A stretch of DNA of 33,039 bases, taken from NCBI GenBank assembly GCA_031291595.1, contig JARLIU010000141.1:1-33039 (forward strand), read 5' to 3'. The translations under genes were made by a program, and so were the position numbers. Source of the DNA: Ancalomicrobiaceae bacterium (lineage in GTDB: Bacteria; Pseudomonadota; Alphaproteobacteria; Rhizobiales; Ancalomicrobiaceae). The notes under the pieces were generated by a model. It ran no database searches. It saw only the letters and a list, made by a program, of their open reading frames with translations, and had not been told where the DNA came from. Each line of letters starts with the position of its first letter. Position 1 is the first letter of the stretch. This document shows, piece after piece, positions 1 through 6,928 of the stretch.

Positions 1-509
1 CGCTCATTCGGGTGGTTTCGAGAGTTAAACGGGAGACCGCGAAAATCCGGGCTCAAAAAGATGCGGTCGGCGCTTGGCGAAATCCTGGGCGCAGTAACGA
101 AGTCTTAAGCGCTCGTCGCCGCCGCGTGCGAACGGCGGCATCCGGCTACGGCGCGCGATGGGCCGGCCGAGGCGCGCGATAGCGGCGAGATGTCCACGTC
201 GATCCGCGCGGCCCGAGGAAAGACCGCTCAGGCCGGAATCGCGACGCGGTTAGACCCGTTCGGACTGAACTTACGAACGCGATCGATATCAAAGAGTTAG
301 GTCTGGAATTGCAGCGAAAGCCGTGCGTGTCCCCGCCATCCGGCTCGAGCCGCCCGCAGATCTGTCGGCACGAACCTGCGGCGCAACCGGCCGCCTGCGC
401 CCGGCCGCGGGACCTTCCGAGATGGTCGTCCACCGTCAGCCCCACCCAGCCCCGCAAGGTGCTTATCCTGATATTAAGCCGGATAATTAAATGCGGTTGT
501 GGCGGCCTG
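1..509. other. Gene-free left edge
   Basis: I see no convincing gene here. The open frames on both strands are Arg/Pro/Ser-rich, have no recognisable domain and match the shadow frames typical of high-GC DNA. Just beyond the stop of the LacI-type gene there is a 6-bp inverted repeat (TTATCC at 463-468, GGATAA at 481-486) in a locally AT-rich patch. It could act as a weak terminator or a protein-binding site, but the 12-base loop makes a terminator unconvincing. The stretch may also be the downstream or upstream flank of a gene outside the window. Confidence 0.5.
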
Positions 510-1631
510 TCAGCTGCCGGCCGTCTCACTCGCCCGCCGCACCCGCCGCGCCGGCTTCGTCTCGGGACGGAGCGCAACCGTTTCGCCGCCACCTGCTGCC
601 GACAGCAGCGGAATGGTCGACGCTCCGGGGACCATCTCCAGCGGCCAGATCTTGTGGGCGACCGGAGCTGCCTTGCCGCTGCGTTTGGCCTCGATCAGCT
701 CCGCCATGTGCTCGCCGAGCCAGCGGCCGAGGTCGACCAGCGCCAGCCGGAATCGCGTCAGTGACGGCTGCAGAAACAGGCCGAAGGTCGGCGTCTCGTC
801 GAAGCCGACGACGGCGATGTCGCGCCCGGGCTCCACGCCGGCTTCCTTCAGCTTGGAGTAGAGCCCGATGGCGAGCGAGTTTTCCACCGAGACCACACCG
901 GTCGGCCGCTGTTTCATCGCAAGCAGTCGCTCGCCAACCCGGTAGCCTCCCGCCTCGGAGATCGCCTCGCGGATGATGAGGTCGTCGTCGAGCTCGAGGC
1001 CGCGACGTTTCAGCGCAGCACGGCAGGCCTCGGCGTAGATGAAGCCGTAATTGACGTCGCCGGCCGTCGTCGCCACGGCAATGCGCCGGTGTCCCAGCCG
1101 ATAGAGGAGATCGATCGATTCCTCCGCCACGCCCTCGAAGTCGAGGTCGATCCAGGAATGGTCGCCGCCCGACTGGCTGCGGCCGAAGGCGATGAACGGC
1201 AGATTCTGCTGCAAAAGATAATCGATGCGGTGATCGACGCGCGTCGTCTGCGACACGATCAGCCCATCGACGAGCCCTCGCTCGACAATGCGCTGCACGT
1301 AGGTTTCCGGGCTTTGCTCGTCGCCGCAATAGTAGATCACAAGATCGAGATTGTGCTTGGCCAGTACCGATTGCACGCCGTCGAACACCGTCATGAAGAA
1401 GGCTTCGCCCCTGACCGCGCGTGAGCGATTGGCAATGACCATGAAGCCGACCATGCCGGTCGAGCCGCGCCTCAGGCTGCGACCCGACTGGTTGGGCGAA
1501 TAGCCGAGCTTTCTGGCGGCGTCGAGAACGCGCTTGCGGGTTTCCGCGCTCACGTCGGACCGACCGTTGAGGGCGCGGGAGACCGTGCCGATCGAAATGT
1601 TCAGATGCTTGGCTAAATCGTGAATGTTCAA
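510..1631 (-). CDS. LacI-family transcriptional repressor of the sugar operon
   Basis: This is a LacI/GalR-family DNA-binding regulator of about 373 residues, the usual family length. The N-terminal helix-turn-helix is clear (IHDLAKHLNISIGTVSRALN), followed by the hinge helix region (GYSPNQSGRSLRRGSTG) and a periplasmic-binding-protein-like sugar-sensing domain that includes the typical VVGFDETP stretch. I chose a TTG start at 1631 because family members begin immediately before the HTH and a G-rich ribosome-binding site lies just upstream. An ATG at 1691 would add 20 residues that the family does not have. The gene diverges from the dehydrogenase/ABC/GH31 operon, and a perfect palindrome of LacI type lies between them, so it probably represses that operon and releases on binding a sugar inducer. 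The inducer is unknown. The C-terminal ~25 residues are Arg/Ala-rich and nondescript. Confidence 0.93.
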   Translation of the reverse strand: MNIHDLAKHLNISIGTVSRALNGRSDVSAETRKRVLDAARKLGYSPNQSGRSLRRGSTGMVGFMVIANRSRAVRGEAFFMTVFDGVQSVLAKHNLDLVIYYCGDEQSPETYVQRIVERGLVDGLIVSQTTRVDHRIDYLLQQNLPFIAFGRSQSGGDHSWIDLDFEGVAEESIDLLYRLGHRRIAVATTAGDVNYGFIYAEACRAALKRRGLELDDDLIIREAISEAGGYRVGERLLAMKQRPTGVVSVENSLAIGLYSKLKEAGVEPGRDIAVVGFDETPTFGLFLQPSLTRFRLALVDLGRWLGEHMAELIEAKRSGKAAPVAHKIWPLEMVPGASTIPLLSAAGGGETVALRPETKPARRVRRASETAGS

Positions 1632-1712
1632 CGCCGATGCCCCCGGCCTTCGGACCGTGCATTCATACAGGCTCGCCAACGGTCTTGACAATGGCGGGGA
1701 GATGGCGGAATT

Positions 1713-1728
1713 TCGTAAACGTTTACGA
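1713..1728. promoter_or_regulatory. LacI-type operator palindrome
   Basis: TCGTAAACGTTTACGA is a perfect 16-bp palindrome with the central CG and GTAAACG half-sites typical of LacI/GalR operators. It lies between the divergent regulator (start 1631) and dehydrogenase (start 1847). A TTGACA hexamer at 1685-1690 would place a rightward -10 region next to or under the palindrome, so binding would block RNA polymerase. The -10 itself is poor, so the exact promoter is uncertain. Confidence 0.8.
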
Positions 1729-1846
1729 GATCAAAAAGGCGGGTCCACCCGCCGTCTGGAACCTCCTGAATACGATAACGGAGGTCAGGCTCGTTGCGAC
1801 GCCCGCAGGGTAGCCCCTGGCGTGGATGCCGCGCTGGGAGGAGCAC

Positions 1847-2884
1847 ATGTTCACCGCCGTCCTCGTCGGCTGCGGCGCCATGAGCGCACGTTGGCTCGAT
1901 GCAATCAGCAAGATCGAGGCGCTGACGATCGTCGGCCTCGTCGATGTCGATGTGGCGCGTGCCCAGGCGCGTGCCGCCGAATTCAACTTGGTCGATGTTA
2001 CCGTCGGCGCGGATCTCAAGAGCATCGTCGCGGCGGTCCGGCCGGACATGGTGTTCGATGTCGTCGTGCCCGAGGCGCGACGCGAGGTGGCGATCACGGC
2101 CTTCGAGGCCGGCTGCCACCTGCTGACCGAAAAGCCGCTCGCCGCAAGTCTCGATGATGCCCGCGCCATCCTGTCGGCGGCCAAGGCGCACGATCGCCTG
2201 CATGCGGTGGTGCAGAACCGGCGCTACTTGGCCGAGGTTCGCCGACTGAAGCGCTTTCTCGCGTCCGGTGTGCTCGGACAACTCACCGGCCTGCACGCGG
2301 ACTTTTTTCTCGGACCGCATTTCGGCGGCTTTCGCGAAGCGATGGACCATGTCCTCCTGCTCGACATGGCCATCCACACCTTCGACGTCGCCCGGCTGCT
2401 TGCCGGATCGACGCCGACATCCGTCTACTGCAGCGAATGGCAGCCGCAGGGCACCTGGTACCGCTCCGGATCGTCCGCCGCCGCCATTTTCGAATTCGCG
2501 GGCGGCCTGCCATTCACCTACCGTGGCAGCTGGTCGGCGATCGGCCGACGAACCAGTTGGGAGAGCAACTGGCGCTTCACCTGCGAGCACGGCTCGGCCA
2601 CCTGGGACGGGTTCGACGGGCTTCAAGCCGAACGCCGGACCGGCTTGCGCGAGGGACTGTTCGATGCGGTCGAGACGGTCGAGATCCCTGTGCTCGACCC
2701 TTCCGACCGCATCGGCGGCCACAAGGGCGTCATCGAGGACTTCCTCGCCGCCGTTGGCAGCGGCCGGGCGCCGGAAACCTGCGGTGCTGACAATTTCCTG
2801 AGCCTCGCCATGGTGTTCGGCGCGATTTCCAGCGCCGAGACGCAGGCCCGCGTGGTCATTCCCGAACAAGGCGCACCGTCATGA
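1847..2884 (+). CDS. Gfo/Idh/MocA-family NAD(P)-dependent oxidoreductase
   Basis: This 345-residue protein is a sugar or cyclitol dehydrogenase of the Gfo/Idh/MocA family. The Rossmann dinucleotide-binding motif is at the very N terminus (VGCGAMSARWLDA), and the family hallmark EKP is present in HLLTEKPLAAS near residue 93. The C-terminal half is the alpha/beta substrate domain (VLLLDMAIHTFDVARLL). The ATG at 1847 follows a GGGAGGAG ribosome-binding site, which decides it over an in-frame ATG seven codons earlier. It is the first gene after the palindromic operator and overlaps the next gene by 4 bases (ATGA), suggesting translational coupling. With the isomerase it probably oxidises a sugar taken up by the ABC system or released by the GH31 enzyme. 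The substrate cannot be read from sequence. Confidence 0.9.
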   Translation: MFTAVLVGCGAMSARWLDAISKIEALTIVGLVDVDVARAQARAAEFNLVDVTVGADLKSIVAAVRPDMVFDVVVPEARREVAITAFEAGCHLLTEKPLAASLDDARAILSAAKAHDRLHAVVQNRRYLAEVRRLKRFLASGVLGQLTGLHADFFLGPHFGGFREAMDHVLLLDMAIHTFDVARLLAGSTPTSVYCSEWQPQGTWYRSGSSAAAIFEFAGGLPFTYRGSWSAIGRRTSWESNWRFTCEHGSATWDGFDGLQAERRTGLREGLFDAVETVEIPVLDPSDRIGGHKGVIEDFLAAVGSGRAPETCGADNFLSLAMVFGAISSAETQARVVIPEQGAPS

Positions 2885-3786
2885 CTCGATCGCTCCTCGA
2901 CATCCGTATCGGCACCATGGTGAAGGCGGGCATTGCCGACCCTGCCGGCTACGTGCGGCAGATCCTGCCGCACGGCTTCGAAAGCATTCAGCCGTTCTTC
3001 TGGCAGCGGCTCGGCAACGTCGATCTCGACCGGCTTGCCGGGCAGATCCGGGATGCGATCGGCGACACCGGCGCCGTCGTCTCCTCGCTCGCCATTTTTG
3101 GCAACCCGCTCGAGGCGACCGACATCGATCGCGAAACGCTCCAGGGGTGGGAACGGCTGATCGACAACGCCCATCTGTTCGGCACGAACATCGTCAGCGG
3201 CTTCACGGGCCGCATCCGCGGCAAGCCCATCGAGGAAAGCCTGCCGCGCTTTCGGCAGGTCTGGGGCGAACTCGCCCGGCGGGCCGAGGACAAAGGCGTG
3301 CGCATCGCGTTCGAGAACTGCGCCATGCACGGCAACTGGGAGGCGGGCGACTGGAACATCGCTCATATGCCCGACGCCTGGGAGCTGATGTTCGACGCGG
3401 TACCCTCCGGGGCGCTCGGGCTCGAATGGGAGCCCTGCCATCAACTCGTCTACCTGATCGATCCGATCCCGCAGATCCGCAAATGGGGCAGCAAGATCTT
3501 TCACGTGCACGGCAAGGACGCCACCGTGCGCTGGGACGTCATCCGCGAGCACGGCATCTTCGGCCGGCATCCCTTCGTGCAGATGCGCACTCCCGGCTTC
3601 GGCGACAGCGACTGGGCACGGGTCATCAGCGAACTGCGGCTAGCCGGCTTTACCGGCGCGATCGATATCGAGGGCTGGCACGACCCGGTCTATCGCGACG
3701 ACCTGGAACTGACCGGACAGGTGAGAGCCTTGAACTATTTGAAGGATTGCCGGGGTGGTCCGCGCTTCGTCGCCAACCCCGCGTAA
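2881..3786 (+). CDS. Sugar phosphate isomerase/epimerase (xylose-isomerase-like TIM barrel)
   Basis: This 301-residue protein is an AP-endonuclease-2/xylose-isomerase-like TIM-barrel protein (IolE/IolI-type superfamily). Candidate divalent-metal ligands are visible: Glu in IAFENCAMHG, the Glu/His segment LEWEPCHQ, the His pair in FHVHGKDA, and Glu in AIDIEGWHDP near the C terminus. The start codon overlaps the stop of the dehydrogenase (ATGA), so the two products are made together and probably act in sequence. Members of this family isomerise, epimerise or dehydrate keto-sugars and inosose-like compounds. MocA/TIM-barrel pairs often process 3-keto-glycosides or inositols, but the actual substrate here is inferred only from the sugar-operon context. 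Confidence 0.87.
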   Translation: MTRSLLDIRIGTMVKAGIADPAGYVRQILPHGFESIQPFFWQRLGNVDLDRLAGQIRDAIGDTGAVVSSLAIFGNPLEATDIDRETLQGWERLIDNAHLFGTNIVSGFTGRIRGKPIEESLPRFRQVWGELARRAEDKGVRIAFENCAMHGNWEAGDWNIAHMPDAWELMFDAVPSGALGLEWEPCHQLVYLIDPIPQIRKWGSKIFHVHGKDATVRWDVIREHGIFGRHPFVQMRTPGFGDSDWARVISELRLAGFTGAIDIEGWHDPVYRDDLELTGQVRALNYLKDCRGGPRFVANPA

Positions 3787-3883
3787 GGTCCGGCTGACCA
3801 CTGGACAAGACCAACACCGGCGGCAAGTCGGGCCCGACGATCGTACAACAGTGCCTCATGATGTGGGCACGGGGAGGGAGAAC

Positions 3884-4876
3884 ATGCTGAAGAGAGGTTT
3901 CGTCCTGGGCGCCACCGCGCTCACGCTCATGGTTGGCCTGTCGGGTTTCGCCGATGCCCAGGCGCTGCGCGACAAATGGTGCAAGGACGTGCACCTGCGC
4001 TTCTTCGTCGGCGGCGCGGAGGGCGATGCCTTCGGCACCATCGTCTACAACGGCGCCAAGCAGGCGCAGGCCGACACCGGCGCACAGGTCGAATTCGTCT
4101 TCTCCGGCTGGAACACCGAGAAGATGGTGCAGCAGTTGCGCGAAGCGGTGGCATCGAAGCCGCAGGGCATCGCCATGATGGGCCATCCGGGCGACGACGC
4201 CATCATGCCCCTGGCAGAGCAGGCATCGAAAGCCGGCATCAAGATGATCTACCAGAATGTGCCGGTGCCGAAGGTCGTCGCGGCCTACGGCGGCGGCTAT
4301 ATCGGCGCGCAACAGGAGGCGCAGGGCCGGGCGCTCGGCGCCGAGGCCGTGCGGCTCGCGGGCCTCAAGGCCGGCGACGTCGCCATCATGATGGGCCCGT
4401 TCGACATGGAGAACCGCGGCGACCGCGAGCGCGGTACGGTGAAGGCGATGGAAGAGGCCGGCATCAAGGTGGTCAAGATCAACTCCGATCCGACCTGGAC
4501 GGCCGACCCCAACCTGGCACTGCCGATCGTCACCGCTGCCCTGCTCAACAACCCGACCGCCAAGGCCTTCGGCTATCCGGGTGGCCAGATGCTCGGCAAC
4601 GTTCCGACCTACATGCAGGCGGCCAAGAAGAAGCCCGGCGAGATCTTCAACTTCGGCTTTGATACTAGCCCGCAGATTGTCGAGGCGTTCAAGGCGGGTT
4701 GGGTACAGCTGACGGCCGACCAGCAGCCGTTCCTGCAAGGCTATCTGCCGGTCCTCAACCTCTGTCAGCAAGTGGTCTACGGCCTCGGTCCGATCAACGT
4801 CGACACCGGCGCCGGCTTCGTGACGCCACAGAACTACAAGGTCGTCGGCGCGCTGGCCGAGCAAGGCCTACGCTGA
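3884..4876 (+). CDS. CUT2-type sugar ABC transporter, periplasmic binding protein
   Basis: This is a 330-residue periplasmic sugar-binding protein of the ribose/fructose type (Peripla_BP_4). It opens with a classical signal peptide (MLKRGFVLGATALTLMVGLSGFADAQA, cleavage probably after ADA), which supports the ATG at 3884 behind a GGGGAGGGAG ribosome-binding site. Upstream in-frame codons would mask the signal. Mature-domain features include GAKQAQADTGAQVEF, the ligand-pocket stretch MMGHPGDDAIMPLAEQA and the hinge-region FGFDTSPQIVEAFKAG. It delivers the substrate to the permease and ATPase encoded just downstream. A strong stem-loop follows the stop codon and probably keeps this message more abundant than those of the membrane parts. 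The ligand is unknown. A xyloside or glucoside is plausible given the GH31 enzyme in the same operon. Confidence 0.92.
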   Translation: MLKRGFVLGATALTLMVGLSGFADAQALRDKWCKDVHLRFFVGGAEGDAFGTIVYNGAKQAQADTGAQVEFVFSGWNTEKMVQQLREAVASKPQGIAMMGHPGDDAIMPLAEQASKAGIKMIYQNVPVPKVVAAYGGGYIGAQQEAQGRALGAEAVRLAGLKAGDVAIMMGPFDMENRGDRERGTVKAMEEAGIKVVKINSDPTWTADPNLALPIVTAALLNNPTAKAFGYPGGQMLGNVPTYMQAAKKKPGEIFNFGFDTSPQIVEAFKAGWVQLTADQQPFLQGYLPVLNLCQQVVYGLGPINVDTGAGFVTPQNYKVVGALAEQGLR

Positions 4877-4888
4877 TCCGCAACCAGC

Positions 4889-4920
4889 GGAGCCGTCCGG
4901 CGCTCGAGGCGGGCGGCTCC
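4889..4920 (+). promoter_or_regulatory. Intercistronic stem-loop after the binding-protein gene
   Basis: GGAGCCGTCCG (4889-4899) pairs with CGGGCGGCTCC (4910-4920) over 11 bp with one G-T wobble and a 10-base loop. No T-run follows. Such hairpins between a binding-protein gene and its membrane components commonly protect the upstream mRNA from 3' exonucleases and partly terminate transcription, giving excess binding protein. The role is inferred and the stem is directly visible. Confidence 0.7.
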
Positions 4921-4945
4921 GGTACCAGAGAGGAGGGGAAGCGCC

Positions 4946-5725
4946 ATGGCAGAACGGCTGATCGAACTGCGCGACATCACGAAGTCCTACGGCAACGTCT
5001 ATGCGCTCGGCGGCGTCGACCTCCACGTCGACAAGGGCGAGGTGCTCGGCCTCATCGGCGACAACGGTGCCGGCAAATCGACGCTGATCAAGATCCTCGC
5101 CGGCGCGGTCCGGCCGACCAGCGGCGAGATCCTGGTCAGGGGCGCGCCGGTGCACGGCTGGAACGCCGCCCGTTCGCGCGAGGCCGGCATCGAGACGGTG
5201 TTCCAGGACCGCGCGCTCGCCGTACAGCAGTCGATCGTGCGCAACATCTTCATGGGCAACGAAATCGCCAACCGCTTCGGCTTCCTCGACAGCAAGAAGG
5301 AGGTCGCCGAGGCGCACCGGCTGATGCGCGAGATCGGCTTTACCTCCAGGGTGTTCACGCCGCAATCGATCGTCGGGCAACTGTCCGGCGGCGAGCGCCA
5401 GGGCGTGGCCATCGCCCGCTCCCTCTATCGCGACGCCGATCTCATCATCCTCGACGAGCCGACCACCGCGCTGTCGCTGACCGAGACCAACAAGGTCTTC
5501 CACTTCGTCCGTCAGGTGCGCGCCTCGGGGCGCTCGATCCTGTTCATCGGCCACAACATCCACCACGTCTACGACATCGCCGATCGCTTCGTCGTCATGG
5601 ACCGGGGCCGCGTCGCCCTGCAGGCGACGAAGGCCGAGATGTCGTCCGCGGAAGACTTGATCCGCTTCATGGAACACATCGCCCACCCGACGACGGCCGC
5701 CGACGCAGCGCAGGGAGCGGCATGA
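4946..5725 (+). CDS. Sugar ABC transporter ATP-binding protein (single-domain, FrcA-like)
   Basis: This 259-residue cytoplasmic ATPase powers sugar uptake. It shows Walker A (GDNGAGKST, residues ~37-45), the Q-loop region (ETVFQDRALA), the ABC signature LSGGERQGVAIARSL, Walker B LIILDEPTTALS and the switch His in FIGHNIHH. Most CUT2 ATPases are ~500-residue tandem duplications. This one has a single nucleotide-binding domain, as in the fructose importer FrcA, and therefore must homodimerise. An AGGAGG-like site (AGAGGAGGGG) precedes the ATG. Its stop codon overlaps the start of the permease gene, and the binding protein is directly upstream, giving the order binding protein, ATPase, permease. 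Confidence 0.93.
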   Translation: MAERLIELRDITKSYGNVYALGGVDLHVDKGEVLGLIGDNGAGKSTLIKILAGAVRPTSGEILVRGAPVHGWNAARSREAGIETVFQDRALAVQQSIVRNIFMGNEIANRFGFLDSKKEVAEAHRLMREIGFTSRVFTPQSIVGQLSGGERQGVAIARSLYRDADLIILDEPTTALSLTETNKVFHFVRQVRASGRSILFIGHNIHHVYDIADRFVVMDRGRVALQATKAEMSSAEDLIRFMEHIAHPTTAADAAQGAA

Positions 5726-6762
5726 TGAGCGACACCATTCAAGGACCGACCACCATGGCCGCACCCCCGACGTCAAAGGAGACCTGGCGCCATCCGCAGG
5801 ACAATCCTGTCCGGCGCTTCATCAGCGCCAACCGCGCCTCGCTCGGCTCGCTGGCCGTCTTCCTCGTGATGATGGCGATCTTCGTCGCCGCCAACCCGAC
5901 GGTCTTCTCCTCCTGGACGCTCTACGCGTCGGTGTTCACCACCCTGCCGGTGGCGATCTTCCTGACCGTCCCCCTCGTGTTCATCGTCACGGTCGGCGAG
6001 ATCGACCTATCCTTTCCGGCGACCATGGGCTTTGCCGCCTGGATGTTCGCGCTTCTGGTCCAGGCCGGCTATTCCCCGCTGCTCGGCTTGGCGGCGGCGC
6101 TCGTCACCGGCGCAGCACTCGGCGCCTTTGTCGGCGCGCTCGTCGTCTATCTCAATCTCTCTTCGTTGATCGCCACGCTCGGCATGAATTTCGTCGTTCG
6201 CGGCCTGATCCTGATCTTCACCGAAGGCAAGTCGATCTCGCTGGCGTCGCTCGGCGACACCTGGCTCTATCAGGCCTTCTCCTCCGATATCTTCGGCCTG
6301 CCAGTGCAGATGCTGTGGGCGGTCGCCTTCACCGTGTTTGCCGTCTATCTCTACGGCCGCCACCGGTTCGGCGCGCATGTGCACATCGTCGGCGATAATC
6401 CCGACAGCGCGGCGCAGATGGGCATCAACGTCAAGATGGTCCGGGTGAAGAGCTTCATCTTCGTCGGCATCGGCGCCGGTCTGGCCGGTGTCTTCTCCAC
6501 CATGATCAACTTCACCTGGTGGCCGACGGCCGGCGACGGCTACCTCCTGCCGGTTCTCGCCTCTGTGTTCGTCGGCGGCACGCCGACCTGGGGCGGCATC
6601 GGCACCGTCGTGGGCGGAGCGATCGGCGCCACCACCGTCTCCTTCATTCAGACCGGCATCGTCGGCGCCGGCCTCTCCGGCTTCTACGTCCAGTTCTTCA
6701 ACGGCTTGATCATCATCCTGTCGCTGATCGGCCATCGCTGGAACCAGATCCGCTACCGCTGA
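5722..6762 (+). CDS. Sugar ABC transporter permease (BPD_transp_2 family)
   Basis: This 346-residue integral membrane protein of the ribose/xylose/fructose permease family has roughly eight to ten hydrophobic segments. Landmarks are VFIVTVGEIDLSFPATMGFAA (family-typical GEIDLS), LIATLGMNFVVRGLILIFTEG, HIVGDNPDSAAQMGINVKMVRVKSF (cytoplasmic loop that contacts the ATPase) and the C-terminal VFVGGTPTWGGIGTVVGGAIGA. Start codons at 5722 and 5725 are both possible. Each overlaps the ATPase stop, so coupling is certain whichever is used. The ~38-residue cytoplasmic N-terminal leader before the first membrane helix is typical. It forms the channel with the adjacent binding protein and ATPase. Confidence 0.92.
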   Translation: MMSDTIQGPTTMAAPPTSKETWRHPQDNPVRRFISANRASLGSLAVFLVMMAIFVAANPTVFSSWTLYASVFTTLPVAIFLTVPLVFIVTVGEIDLSFPATMGFAAWMFALLVQAGYSPLLGLAAALVTGAALGAFVGALVVYLNLSSLIATLGMNFVVRGLILIFTEGKSISLASLGDTWLYQAFSSDIFGLPVQMLWAVAFTVFAVYLYGRHRFGAHVHIVGDNPDSAAQMGINVKMVRVKSFIFVGIGAGLAGVFSTMINFTWWPTAGDGYLLPVLASVFVGGTPTWGGIGTVVGGAIGATTVSFIQTGIVGAGLSGFYVQFFNGLIIILSLIGHRWNQIRYR

Positions 6763-6804
6763 GGCAAATGGAGATCGGCCGGAACCCCGACCCTGAGCCG
6801 CCGT

Positions 6805-6824
6805 GCCGGGCGCTGCGGCCCGGC
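6805..6824 (+). promoter_or_regulatory. Intercistronic hairpin before the GH31 gene
   Basis: GCCGGGC (6805-6811) and GCCCGGC (6818-6824) form a 7-bp GC stem with a 6-base loop. It lies in the 166-base gap between the permease and the GH31 gene. No T-tract follows. It may attenuate or stabilise the polycistronic message, but the function is inferred only from position. Confidence 0.4.
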
Positions 6825-6928
6825 GGGCAGCCCCATCGCGAGCCTGCCGTTTGCCGCCGGGGCGCCGGGCGCCATCGTTGCCGCGGTTGATCGTCTATCG
6901 AAGAGACCAGAAATTCCGGGAGGAAATC

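Noticed and set aside
146-592. Possible small genes at the left edge
   Set aside because: The frames on both strands are Arg/Ser/Pro-rich, overlap each other and show no ribosome-binding site or domain.
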